Below, one piece after another: positions 23,019 through 30,177 of a DNA stretch of 46,433 nucleotides. The notes below the pieces were generated by a model that worked only from the letters and a program-made list of their open reading frames with translations, ran no database searches and had not been told where the DNA came from. Made by a program: the position numbers and the translations under genes. The stretch's first letter is position 1; every line of letters begins with the position of its first letter. Origin of the DNA: a virus; IMG/VR virus record IMGVR_UViG_3300033150_000740, positions 1 to 46,433 of that record; one strand, given 5' to 3'.

Positions 23019-24005
23019 ATGCCTTTTCCACTAACAGAACAACCTGAATGGTCAATCCTTGATTCGTCAAAAATTGAAACTTTTCTTGAATGTCCAAGGA
23101 AATACTTCTTTGAACACATCCTTGGTTGGAGAATGGACGTACCCAACCACGATGCTTACTTCGGTGAATCTTGGCACAAGGCCAGAGAGTGGCAACTTCG
23201 CTATGGCTATAGCGACATTGAAGGTGCCTACAACGCATTCTTAAGACATTACCGAAAGGAATTCCCTCCCGAAAGTGACAACCTCTACACTCCAAAAGAC
23301 CCAGCAGGAGTCCTTCGTGCACTTATGGAATTTGCAGAGAAACGGTCTAACGATTTAGTCGAGAACGAAGTTGTCACATTGGACGGTGTAAAGATGCTTG
23401 AAATCTCTGGAACGGTCCCAGTTGATGATCACCGAGTTTTACACTACCGCCTCGATTCTATTATAAGACGAAATTCAGACGGTAAAATTTTCTCTTGGGA
23501 TCACAAATCTACGAAGCGTATCTCTCGACAGTGGAGAGAGAAATTTCACTTAAGTATCCAAAACGGAACCTACACACACTGTCTTTACTGTATGTTTCCT
23601 ATTGAAGATGTACTTGGAATAGAATTCTGTGGAACTTGTTTTGAATTCTTAAAACGTGGCAGTGCTAATCGCCCAGCTGGTTACTATGTAACCTTGGAAC
23701 GTGTCCCTGCTTTCAAAACTCCTGACCAAATGAACGTTTGGTTGTGGACAGTTGTTGACATTCTAGATTCAATTGAGAGGGAAATGGACAGGTTGTTTCA
23801 CTCCTCAGACGATGACTTGTTACTAATGGCCTTTCCAATGAATCCTAGTAATTGTACCAAATACTTTGGTTGTGCCTTCCACGATTTCTGCCTCTCATGG
23901 CAAAATCCTCTGCAACACTGTGAAGAACCACCTCTCGGCTTTCGCACTGAGTTCTGGGATCCTTCTAAGATTGAAACTTCTGTTAAGAAAGACTTGGAGT
24001 GGTGA
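23019..24005 (+). CDS. PD-(D/E)XK nuclease, Cas4/RecB-like, probable Fe-S cluster
   Basis: 328 residues. A first Cys lies in FLECPRKYFFEHILGW (residue about 23), the catalytic core is YRLDSIIRR followed by FSWDHKSTKR (D...DxK, residues about 146-167) and a QNGTYTHCLY motif, and three Cys follow at CTKYFGCAFHDFC. This one-plus-three Cys pattern with a PDDEXK core is that of Cas4/AddB-like Fe-S exonucleases. It probably trims DNA ends in recombination-dependent replication with the Sak4-like and ssDNA-binding proteins downstream. Confidence 0.82.
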   Translation: MPFPLTEQPEWSILDSSKIETFLECPRKYFFEHILGWRMDVPNHDAYFGESWHKAREWQLRYGYSDIEGAYNAFLRHYRKEFPPESDNLYTPKDPAGVLRALMEFAEKRSNDLVENEVVTLDGVKMLEISGTVPVDDHRVLHYRLDSIIRRNSDGKIFSWDHKSTKRISRQWREKFHLSIQNGTYTHCLYCMFPIEDVLGIEFCGTCFEFLKRGSANRPAGYYVTLERVPAFKTPDQMNVWLWTVVDILDSIEREMDRLFHSSDDDLLLMAFPMNPSNCTKYFGCAFHDFCLSWQNPLQHCEEPPLGFRTEFWDPSKIETSVKKDLEW

Positions 24006-24006
24006 G

Positions 24007-24345
24007 ATGAAAAGTAGACCTGAAACCTTAGAATCCATAACAGTAAAAATCCCAACTGGTTATGGCAACCTTTACGTGACAATCTCAGAGTACAACAACA
24101 AGCCATTTGAAATCTTCTGTACACTCGGAAAGAGTGGCAAATCAACTATGGCAAAGGCAGAGGCCATTGGCAGAATGGTTTCTCTTGCACTTCGTCACGA
24201 AGTCGATCTTGAAGAGATCATTAACCAGCCAATTGACATAGATGGAGGTAGCCCAATTGCTTGGAAGGATACTGTCATCAAGTCTATTCCAGATGCAGTT
24301 GCAAAAATATTAAAAGAGAGATATCTAGAAAGGAGGAAAAGCTAA
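24007..24345 (+). CDS. TSCPD-domain protein
   Basis: 112 residues from the ATG at 24007, with GGAG upstream. IPTGYGNLYVTISEYNNKPF and TLGKSGKSTMAKAEAIGR followed by a SLALRHEVDLEEI helix match the TSCPD module found at the C-terminus of class II (B12) ribonucleotide reductases and as a separate phage protein. The Cys usual in the module's name motif is not evident. No reductase gene is present in the window, so it may act on the host enzyme. Role inferred. Confidence 0.7.
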   Translation: MKSRPETLESITVKIPTGYGNLYVTISEYNNKPFEIFCTLGKSGKSTMAKAEAIGRMVSLALRHEVDLEEIINQPIDIDGGSPIAWKDTVIKSIPDAVAKILKERYLERRKS

Positions 24346-25170
24346 ATGCCCTATGACTACACAAATGAACTGAAAAAGGTAAAAGAATATTACGAAGGCG
24401 ATCCGTTACAAAAGCGCTTCAGCGCCCTCATTACAGGTGAAACTAACGCTGGAAAAACCTTTTTGTTAAGAACTGCTCGCAAACCTGTACATATAGACTC
24501 CTTCGACCCTGGCGGCACAAAATGCCTTCGTGAATACATAGAGAAAGGTGACATAGTCGCTGACACACAGTGGGAAGATGAAGATCCCTTTGAACCTGAC
24601 AAATTCGCTAAATGGATGAAGACTATCGACCTACGACTCCAAATAGGTTACTTTGACCACTTTGGGACCTATTGCCTTGACAGCGCTACTACGTGGGGAG
24701 AGGCAGTGATGAACTACGGTCTTGCTCAAAAAGGTCGTGCAGGTGAAATACCTCAGCATCGGCATGACTATAACCCACAGAAGGTGCATATGACTAATTA
24801 CATTCGCAAACTAATGCGCCTTCCTTGCGATTTCATCTTGACAGGTCATCTCAGGGAAATGCGAAAAGTATTGTCAATAGATAATAAAACAGGTATAGTT
24901 CGTGAAGATATAAAATACCGTTTCTATACGACTGGCCAGGCAGTTGTAACTATACCTCTATTGTTTGACGAAATCTACGTCCTCATCGGAGAGGAAGGTC
25001 CAAGAGGTCCTCGCAGAAAGATGTTAATTGATTCTATGGGAACTTACCTCGCTCGGTCTCGGCTAAAAGCCGATGGAAAACTTGATGCAGTTGAAGAGCC
25101 TGATATTAAAAAACTTTTGAAAAAAGCAGATCTCGACTGGCAAGATAAACCACCACTAAAGTTCGAATGA
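24346..25170 (+). CDS. Sak4-like RecA-fold ATPase (AAA_24), probable recombinase
   Basis: 274 residues. Walker A is ITGETNAGKTFL near residue 30, a short acidic Walker B-like strand is in TYCLDSATTWGE, and a later FILTGHLREM strand fits the RecA/AAA_24 core. Proteins of this type (Sak4) anneal single strands in phages and usually pair with a DUF669-like ssDNA-binding protein, exactly as here. AGGAGG precedes the ATG, which follows the upstream stop without a gap. Confidence 0.78.
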   Translation: MPYDYTNELKKVKEYYEGDPLQKRFSALITGETNAGKTFLLRTARKPVHIDSFDPGGTKCLREYIEKGDIVADTQWEDEDPFEPDKFAKWMKTIDLRLQIGYFDHFGTYCLDSATTWGEAVMNYGLAQKGRAGEIPQHRHDYNPQKVHMTNYIRKLMRLPCDFILTGHLREMRKVLSIDNKTGIVREDIKYRFYTTGQAVVTIPLLFDEIYVLIGEEGPRGPRRKMLIDSMGTYLARSRLKADGKLDAVEEPDIKKLLKKADLDWQDKPPLKFE

Positions 25171-25242
25171 AAGGAGGTGATGAAACAAGAAAGTGTAACA
25201 AGCAACTAACAACACAAAACTAAACTAAAAGGAGGTAAAATT

Positions 25243-25662
25243 ATGTCTTTAGTCGACTACACTGACCTGGAAAAGGAAATTGCCGATGCACCAGAACCAA
25301 AGGTCCTGCCCCGTGGAACTGAGGTAAAAGCCCGCATCATCAATGTTCGAGAAGGGATCTCGGACAAGAATGGTGCAAAGTGGTATCAACCAGTCTTCGA
25401 TGTCCCTGACGACCCTATGGTCATCGAGTTCAATGACTTCTTCTGGGACCTCGCAGATCGTGACAAACTTGATCCAAAGAGCGCTCAGCGCGCACTTTAC
25501 AAATTCAAGCAGTTCGCAGGTGCCTTCGGAATCGACTATTCCAAACCATTCTCTTGGACCGATGACCTTGTGGGTCTCGAAGGCTGGCTAATCGTCGGAG
25601 TTCGTAAAGACGATGAGTATGGAGATCAGAATACTGTCTCCAAATATGTGGCTCGTCGGTAA
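25243..25662 (+). CDS. DUF669-like single-stranded DNA-binding protein
   Basis: 139 residues. PRGTEVKARIINVREGIS and WYQPVFDVPDDPMVIEFND give the OB-like beta core, then a helical insertion and a C-terminal strand (LVGLEGWLIVGVRKDDEYG). This pattern and the position after a Sak4-like ATPase match the DUF669 ssDNA-binding family. AAAGGAGG precedes the ATG. The codons are GC-rich and regular, as in well-expressed genes. A palindrome and a hairpin terminator follow. Confidence 0.72.
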   Translation: MSLVDYTDLEKEIADAPEPKVLPRGTEVKARIINVREGISDKNGAKWYQPVFDVPDDPMVIEFNDFFWDLADRDKLDPKSAQRALYKFKQFAGAFGIDYSKPFSWTDDLVGLEGWLIVGVRKDDEYGDQNTVSKYVARR

Positions 25663-25686
25663 GATCGTTTAAAATTTAAACAATCT
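25662..25686. repeat. dispersed 25-bp palindrome, copy 10
   Basis: AGATCGTTTAAA, central A, TTTAAACAATCT. Its first A is the last base of the TAA stop of the ssDNA-binding gene. Confidence 0.92.
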
Positions 25687-25719
25687 GCTTGTTGCCCTAG
25701 TGGCAACAGGCAGGTTTTT
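25685..25719 (+). terminator. probable rho-independent terminator
   Basis: CTGC-TT-GTTGCC, loop CTAGT, GGCAAC-AG-GCAG, then G and TTTTT. Ten paired bases with one internal mismatch loop, followed by a T-run, after the ssDNA-binding gene and overlapping the end of a 25-bp palindrome. Confidence 0.75.
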
Positions 25720-25731
25720 GGAGGAAAAAGG

Positions 25732-25941
25732 ATGAACATGGAACTATGTCTAGACGAAGAAAGTATGATTGCCTTTATCAAGGGTCTTCTATGTCTAGGT
25801 GACAACACAAGGTGGGTATGTTTCTCTCCCACTCACCAATTGGATATTAGGTTCAGAGGAAACTGTCACAATGTACAAAGAGCAATTCTTGACTGGTTAA
25901 ATACTCCAGAAAGAAAATGGACTAATCAAAAAAGGAGGTGA
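25732..25941 (+). CDS. small early protein, 69 aa
   Basis: MNMELCLDEESMIAFIKG starts after TTGGAGGAAAAAGG; the rest contains TRWVCFSPTHQLDIRF and a basic end. It is the first gene after a terminator. No family recognised. Confidence 0.5.
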   Translation: MNMELCLDEESMIAFIKGLLCLGDNTRWVCFSPTHQLDIRFRGNCHNVQRAILDWLNTPERKWTNQKRR

Positions 25942-25947
25942 AAAGAA

Positions 25948-26295
25948 ATGACTAACGAAGAATTCATGATCGAACTTGAAAAATCCTTTCTTCGCAGCAA
26001 GAAGGTCTTGTTAAGGAAAGCAAAAGAATATTCACCAGAAAGTGGCGATGACCGCCTCCAACAATTCTACCGAGCCGCCTTCGCACAAAACATCCAGCCA
26101 ACCTCTGCACTTGTAGGAATGATGACTAAGCATTATACATCAATCTGTGATATGGCAGCAGAACCATGGAAACATTCTATAACGCAGTGGAGGAAGAAGA
26201 TTACTGACTTAAGAAACTTCACTTTCTTACTCGATGCGTTATTAGTCGACATGAATGACAGGGACTTTCTATATGGACGAAAAGGAGATATCTAA
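25948..26295 (+). CDS. early helical protein, possibly DUF1599-like (nucleotide-modification-associated)
   Basis: 115 residues, all helical. LLRKAKEYSPESGDDRLQQF and WRKKITDLRNFTFLLDALLV resemble small phage proteins near nucleotide-metabolism genes (DUF1599/Nmad-type, with a conserved WxxxIxDLxNYxxLLxALL end). GGAGGTGAAAAGAA precedes the ATG. It lies two genes before a dCMP deaminase, consistent with nucleotide metabolism. Family assignment is tentative. Confidence 0.5.
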   Translation: MTNEEFMIELEKSFLRSKKVLLRKAKEYSPESGDDRLQQFYRAAFAQNIQPTSALVGMMTKHYTSICDMAAEPWKHSITQWRKKITDLRNFTFLLDALLVDMNDRDFLYGRKGDI

Positions 26296-26455
26296 CTTAA
26301 TAATTGAAAGAGCAGTCGAGAGGCAGTCAGATCAAAAGACTGCCTCTTCAGACCTTGTAGCAGCAATTCATGCTACGTTAATGGACATAGGATTACTACT
26401 AAACACTGAAATGGAGAACATACGCTATGAAGAACGCACCAAAGAGTTGGGATAA
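26273..26455 (+). CDS. small helical early protein, 60 aa
   Basis: MDEKEISNLIIERAVERQ with a second helix (LVAAIHATLMDIGLLLN). It overlaps the previous gene by 23 bases and the next by 29. The ribosome site is weak (AGGG), so translation is probably coupled. Function unknown. Confidence 0.5.
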   Translation: MDEKEISNLIIERAVERQSDQKTASSDLVAAIHATLMDIGLLLNTEMENIRYEERTKELG

Positions 26456-26951
26456 ATATTTTTATGAAATCTGCAAAACCATCGCAAGGAAATCTCCGTG
26501 CCTGTCACAAAAGATAGGTGCACTCCTTGTGCGTGACAAGAGTATTGTATCAACTGGTTATAATGGACCACCTAGAGGAATCCCTCATTGTGGTCACGAC
26601 AGATTCATGAAAGACAAAACACTCTCTAACCTGTCTCAAATCTACCCTCCAAAAGTAATCGCCACAACCTGCCCACGTGAGTTGTTGGGTTACAAAAGCG
26701 GTGAAGGCATACAATACTGTATAGCGCAACATGCAGAGGAAAACGCAGTTTCTAATGCTGCAAGACTTGGTGTCCAAACTGTTGGCACTACTCTTTATAT
26801 GAACTCTGTGATACCATGTCAGAAGTGCTTCGGCACTCTCATTAACGCAGGTATTATAGAAATCGTTGTAGAAGATACAAAATTCTACGACCCTCACACA
26901 GAATTGCTGGCCAACAACTCAGACATAGTCATAAGGAGGTTTGATTTATGA
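26427..26951 (+). CDS. dCMP deaminase
   Basis: Converts dCMP to dUMP with zinc, feeding dTMP synthesis. 174 residues. The catalytic HAE motif is in YCIAQHAEENAV near residue 100 and the PCxxC motif in IPCQKCFGTL. The N-terminal SQKIGALLVRDKSIVSTGYN is typical. The insert with HCGHDRF and TTCPRELLG resembles the extra metal loop of phage and ComEB-type deaminases. GGAG lies ten bases before the ATG. No thymidylate synthase is seen in the window. Confidence 0.88.
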   Translation: MKNAPKSWDKYFYEICKTIARKSPCLSQKIGALLVRDKSIVSTGYNGPPRGIPHCGHDRFMKDKTLSNLSQIYPPKVIATTCPRELLGYKSGEGIQYCIAQHAEENAVSNAARLGVQTVGTTLYMNSVIPCQKCFGTLINAGIIEIVVEDTKFYDPHTELLANNSDIVIRRFDL

Positions 26952-28147
26952 GCTCAAGCCACAAAGTTCTAGTCTTAGGAAACGATGGCTACATAGGTTA
27001 CCCTTTAACTATCCACCTCTTAAAACGTGGCTACACTGTCTTCGGAATCGACGACAAGTCACGCAGAAGACGAGTAAGCGAAGTCGGCAGCGACTCGCTG
27101 ACGCCAATAGCTTCCGCGTGGGAAAGAAAGTTATACCTAAAAACGTTCAAAAACTTTGCCGACCAAGTTGACCTATCCCTCGGTTTCGATTCACCTGGGT
27201 TTATAAGAGGTATCCTAAGCGTCTTCAAACCTGACACCATCATCCATCTTGCAGAACAACCTTCTGCACCTTGGTCTATGAAAAGCGTACAACACGCAAC
27301 TGAGACACAAAAAGAAAACGTCATCGGAACGCTCCACTTACTATGGGCTATAAAAGAAGCTTGCCCCGAAGCTCATTTGATAAAACTAGGAACAATGGGA
27401 GAATATGGAACACCTCCTTGTATAATACCTGAGGGATATATACCTTACACTTGCCTTGAAGAGTTAAAACCAGGCAAGATTATACGTATAGAAGATTCAC
27501 GAACCTGTCCAATGGCCGACTTGTTATTTCCTCGAACTGCTGGCTCATGGTATCACCTTTCAAAGGTCCACGACACTCACAATATCGAGTTTGCTTGTCG
27601 CAACTGGGGGTTGCGCTCAACTGACATAATGCAAGGCGTGGTATTCGGATTGATGCCTACATCTGAAGACGTAGAAATAACTCGCTTTGATTATGATGAG
27701 TATTTCGGGACAGTGATCAATCGCTTCTGTGTTCAGGCATTGATAGGACATCCTATTACACCTTACGGAAAAGGTGGCCAAACCAGAGGGTTCTTGACTC
27801 TTAAGGATTCGATAACTTGCTTGACGATAGCTTTGGAAAATCCTCCTAAACAAGGTGAATACAGAACTCTAAATCAATTTGCTATGACTTGTTCAGTAGA
27901 TGAACTAGCCATAATTGTAAAAGAATGCGCCTCTGAACTAGGCCTATCCGCCGAAGTTCTTCATATAGAAAATCCACGAAAAGAGATGGAGGAACATTAT
28001 TATCTACCAGTTCATCACAAGCTAAAAGATTTAGGTTATAAACCCACTACAAACCTGAAGTGTGAGATAACTTCTTTATTGAAAGATTTAATACATTACA
28101 CTGACAATGTGAAGGAGGAAGTAATCGATCCTACCACGAAATGGTAA
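26948..28147 (+). CDS. sqdB: UDP-sulfoquinovose synthase homologue (SQD1/SqdB, extended SDR)
   Basis: Known members turn UDP-glucose and sulfite into UDP-sulfoquinovose, the head-group donor of sulfolipid. 399 residues, full length for the family. The NAD site is VLGNDGYIGYPLTIHLLKRG, the SQD1-specific LGTMGEYGTP follows near residue 150, and the catalytic YxxxK lies in SWYHLSKVHDTHNI, followed by WGLRSTDIMQGVVFG. These segments match SQD1 more closely than ordinary epimerases. The ATG overlaps the deaminase stop and has AAGGAGG. A palindrome starts at its TAA. No sulfoquinovosyl-acylglycerol transferase is seen; the GT2 protein in the late unit is a possible partner. Confidence 0.82.
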   Translation: MSSSHKVLVLGNDGYIGYPLTIHLLKRGYTVFGIDDKSRRRRVSEVGSDSLTPIASAWERKLYLKTFKNFADQVDLSLGFDSPGFIRGILSVFKPDTIIHLAEQPSAPWSMKSVQHATETQKENVIGTLHLLWAIKEACPEAHLIKLGTMGEYGTPPCIIPEGYIPYTCLEELKPGKIIRIEDSRTCPMADLLFPRTAGSWYHLSKVHDTHNIEFACRNWGLRSTDIMQGVVFGLMPTSEDVEITRFDYDEYFGTVINRFCVQALIGHPITPYGKGGQTRGFLTLKDSITCLTIALENPPKQGEYRTLNQFAMTCSVDELAIIVKECASELGLSAEVLHIENPRKEMEEHYYLPVHHKLKDLGYKPTTNLKCEITSLLKDLIHYTDNVKEEVIDPTTKW

Positions 28148-28171
28148 GATTGTTTAAAATTTAAACAAACT
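28147..28171. repeat. dispersed 25-bp palindrome, copy 11
   Basis: AGATTGTTTAAA, central A, TTTAAACAAACT. The first A is the last base of the TAA stop of the sulfoquinovose synthase gene. It stands upstream of the cluster ending with the ParB-methyltransferase gene. Confidence 0.92.
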
Positions 28172-28187
28172 ATTTGGAGATCTCAAA

Positions 28188-28379
28188 ATGTCAATGACTA
28201 CGCAAAAAAGTGAACTATATTCTACCACACATTCCTGCCAACACCAGTGGCGTCCCATCAACAGATGGGGAGTAATCCTTGGAGCTTCTCGTTGTAGGAA
28301 GTGTGGAAAGATAGCAAGGGCAAATGACTTTCCTTTTTTAAGGAAATATCTAACTCATCCTCATAATCGGAGGTTTTAA
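28188..28379 (+). CDS. zinc-knuckle protein, 63 aa
   Basis: HSCQHQWRPINRWG and ASRCRKCGKIARAN give a C-x-H...C-x-x-C zinc site of the kind in small phage zinc-ribbon proteins. TTGGAGATCTCAAA precedes the ATG. Function unknown. Confidence 0.55.
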   Translation: MSMTTQKSELYSTTHSCQHQWRPINRWGVILGASRCRKCGKIARANDFPFLRKYLTHPHNRRF

Positions 28380-28381
28380 AG

Positions 28382-28636
28382 ATGTCTCGTGACAACTACA
28401 TCCCACGCTTTTCATTTGAAATAACTCCAGAGCAAAAGGAACGTGCCGATCGACTATTGGAAACCTATGGTCTGCGCCGAGCACTGTTCAGCGTCATCTT
28501 GGATGACGTTCTTGACTTAATCGAAGATTATGGAGGTGTTGCTATAGGAATGATAATCAGTGGAAAGATAAAACCTAGGAAAGTTCTACCTTCGCTACAC
28601 AGAGCAGATATTTCAAAGGAGGAAGAAAATGGCTAA
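28382..28636 (+). CDS. small early protein, unknown
   Basis: 84 residues. It has a beta start (IPRFSFEITPEQKERADRLL) and then helices (RRALFSVILDDVLDLIEDY), similar in layout to ribbon-helix-helix-like phage proteins. CGGAGG precedes the ATG. It overlaps the next gene by 8 bases. Confidence 0.55.
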   Translation: MSRDNYIPRFSFEITPEQKERADRLLETYGLRRALFSVILDDVLDLIEDYGGVAIGMIISGKIKPRKVLPSLHRADISKEEENG

Positions 28637-28832
28637 TTTAGATGACCTTGATTACACTTCAATCTCTGAAATGTCTATTGATGAAGCACTTGAACTATTA
28701 CGTCAAATCCGCTTATCACGTCGAATACCTGTCAGAAAACCAAAAAAGACAACTAGCAAGAAAAAGGAAAAGAAACTAAGCCTTTCATCTGAACAGGCAG
28801 CTAAACTTCTTGAAATCTTGGGAGGTAACTAA
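28629..28832 (+). CDS. small Lys-rich early protein, 67 aa
   Basis: An acidic start (DDLDYTSISEMSIDEALELL) is followed by a very basic middle (RKPKKTTSKKKEKK) and a short helix. AAAGGAGG lies in the end of the previous gene and the ParB-methyltransferase ATG follows at once. It may be a partner of that protein; this is inferred from position only. Confidence 0.5.
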   Translation: MANLDDLDYTSISEMSIDEALELLRQIRLSRRIPVRKPKKTTSKKKEKKLSLSSEQAAKLLEILGGN

Positions 28833-28834
28833 CT

Positions 28835-30157
28835 ATGTCTATCAAGGTTGGAAAAGTAGGAATGGTCCCACTTAGTTCAATAACTGTCGGGAAACGTGCA
28901 CGTGAAGAGATGGGTGACCTCGATTCGCTCGAAGAGAATATGAAGGAAAGTGGTTTAATCTCTCCACTTGCAGTCAAAGACAACGGAGACGGAACTTACA
29001 CACTCTTAGCTGGTGAGCGTAGGTTGACAGTGCTACAAAGAAACAATGTTAGCGAGGTTCCAGTTCGTATTTATGACAGGGAACTCTCAGAAATTGAGAT
29101 GAAAGTTATCGAAAAATCTGAGAATTTCTTCCGCAAAGACATGGAATGGTATGAGCTTGATAAACTAACACTTGAAATCCATAGATTGCAACAGCAGTTG
29201 CATGGTGTCAAAGCTCCAGGTCCAGGTAATGTTGGTTGGTCAGTTGAAGACACAGGTGCTTTAATCGGAGGTGTTTCTAAGGCATCTGTCTCTCAAGCCA
29301 TTAAACGTGCTGAGGCAATGGAAGTGTTTCCAGAGTTGTTTGAAAAGTGCAAAACCCAAAGTGATGCAACAAAGGTTCTAAAGAAACTCGACGAGGAACT
29401 CTTAAAACAAACCATTGCACAAAAGATAGAGAAACAACGCTCTAACACAACTCTGCAACAACTTGCCAGATGTTTCATTTTGAAGGACTTCTTCGTTGGA
29501 GTGAAGGATATCCCTGATGAAACTATTCACCTAGTAGAGATTGACCCTCCTTATGCAATCGACTTGAAGAATGTAAAAAAATCAGAAGGTGTATCTCAAT
29601 ATTCAACAACTAGTTACAACGAAATACCTTCTGATAAATATCAAGAATTTCTCTCAAAACTCTTCAAAGAATGCTACCGAGTAATGACACCTCACAGTTG
29701 GCTCATCTGCTGGTTCGCACCTGAACCATGGTTCGAAGTTGTTTACAAAGAGCTGCAGAACGCAGGTTTTGAAACCACTAGAATGTGTGGCATCTGGGTG
29801 AAACCAACTGGACAATCAAAAAGGCCTGAGATCAAACTAGCAAATTCATATGAGATGTTTTTCTATGCCTGGAAAGGTCGTCCGACACTTAACAAGCCAG
29901 GCAGGTCAAACGTCTTCCAATATTCACCTGTCCCGCCAAACCAGAAGGTCCACGAAACTGAACGACCTATCGAACTGACAACTGACATTTACGAAACCTT
30001 TGCACCTCCAGGCTCTCATGTACTCATCCCTTTTCTTGGTTCAGGGAATGGCTTGATAAGTGCCCATCAACTTGGAATGTCAGCTGTTGGTTTCGAGCTA
30101 GGTAAATCCTACAAAGATTCATTCCTTGTGAAGATTGACAGATTGTTTAAAAATTAA
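28835..30157 (+). CDS. ParB (CTP-binding N-domain + HTH) fused to a DNA methyltransferase
   Basis: 440 residues. Residues about 1-95 are a ParB/Sulfiredoxin fold with VPLSSITVGKRAREEMGDLD, the GERR motif in LLAGERRLTVLQRN and ENFFRKDMEWYE, which correspond to the CTP-binding C and P motifs of ParB. Residues about 125-165 form a KorB-like HTH (SVEDTGALIGGVSKASVSQA). Residues about 200-440 are a beta-class-type methyltransferase: DPPY in VEIDPPYAID comes first and the SAM motif FLGSGNGLISAHQLG is near the end. The target base is probably adenine N6 or cytosine N4. A palindrome encodes its last residues and stop. Confidence 0.85.
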   Translation: MSIKVGKVGMVPLSSITVGKRAREEMGDLDSLEENMKESGLISPLAVKDNGDGTYTLLAGERRLTVLQRNNVSEVPVRIYDRELSEIEMKVIEKSENFFRKDMEWYELDKLTLEIHRLQQQLHGVKAPGPGNVGWSVEDTGALIGGVSKASVSQAIKRAEAMEVFPELFEKCKTQSDATKVLKKLDEELLKQTIAQKIEKQRSNTTLQQLARCFILKDFFVGVKDIPDETIHLVEIDPPYAIDLKNVKKSEGVSQYSTTSYNEIPSDKYQEFLSKLFKECYRVMTPHSWLICWFAPEPWFEVVYKELQNAGFETTRMCGIWVKPTGQSKRPEIKLANSYEMFFYAWKGRPTLNKPGRSNVFQYSPVPPNQKVHETERPIELTTDIYETFAPPGSHVLIPFLGSGNGLISAHQLGMSAVGFELGKSYKDSFLVKIDRLFKN

Positions 30158-30164
30158 ACAAACC
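30140..30164. repeat. dispersed 25-bp palindrome, copy 12
   Basis: AGATTGTTTAAA, central A, ATTAAACAAACC. It encodes RLFKN and the TAA stop of the ParB-methyltransferase protein. A degenerate single-arm relative lies at 30638-30662 within the next gene. Confidence 0.9.
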
Positions 30165-30177
30165 ATTGGAGGTATTT

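Noticed and set aside
25171-25206. AAAGGAGGTGATGAAA followed by a 9-codon frame
   Set aside because: The ATG is only two bases from GGAGG and the peptide is nine residues; it is more likely an orphan ribosome site left by gene loss.
26941-27171. Second frame of 76 codons at the start of the sulfoquinovose synthase gene
   Set aside because: It overlaps a full-length, well-recognised enzyme on the same strand and has no family features.
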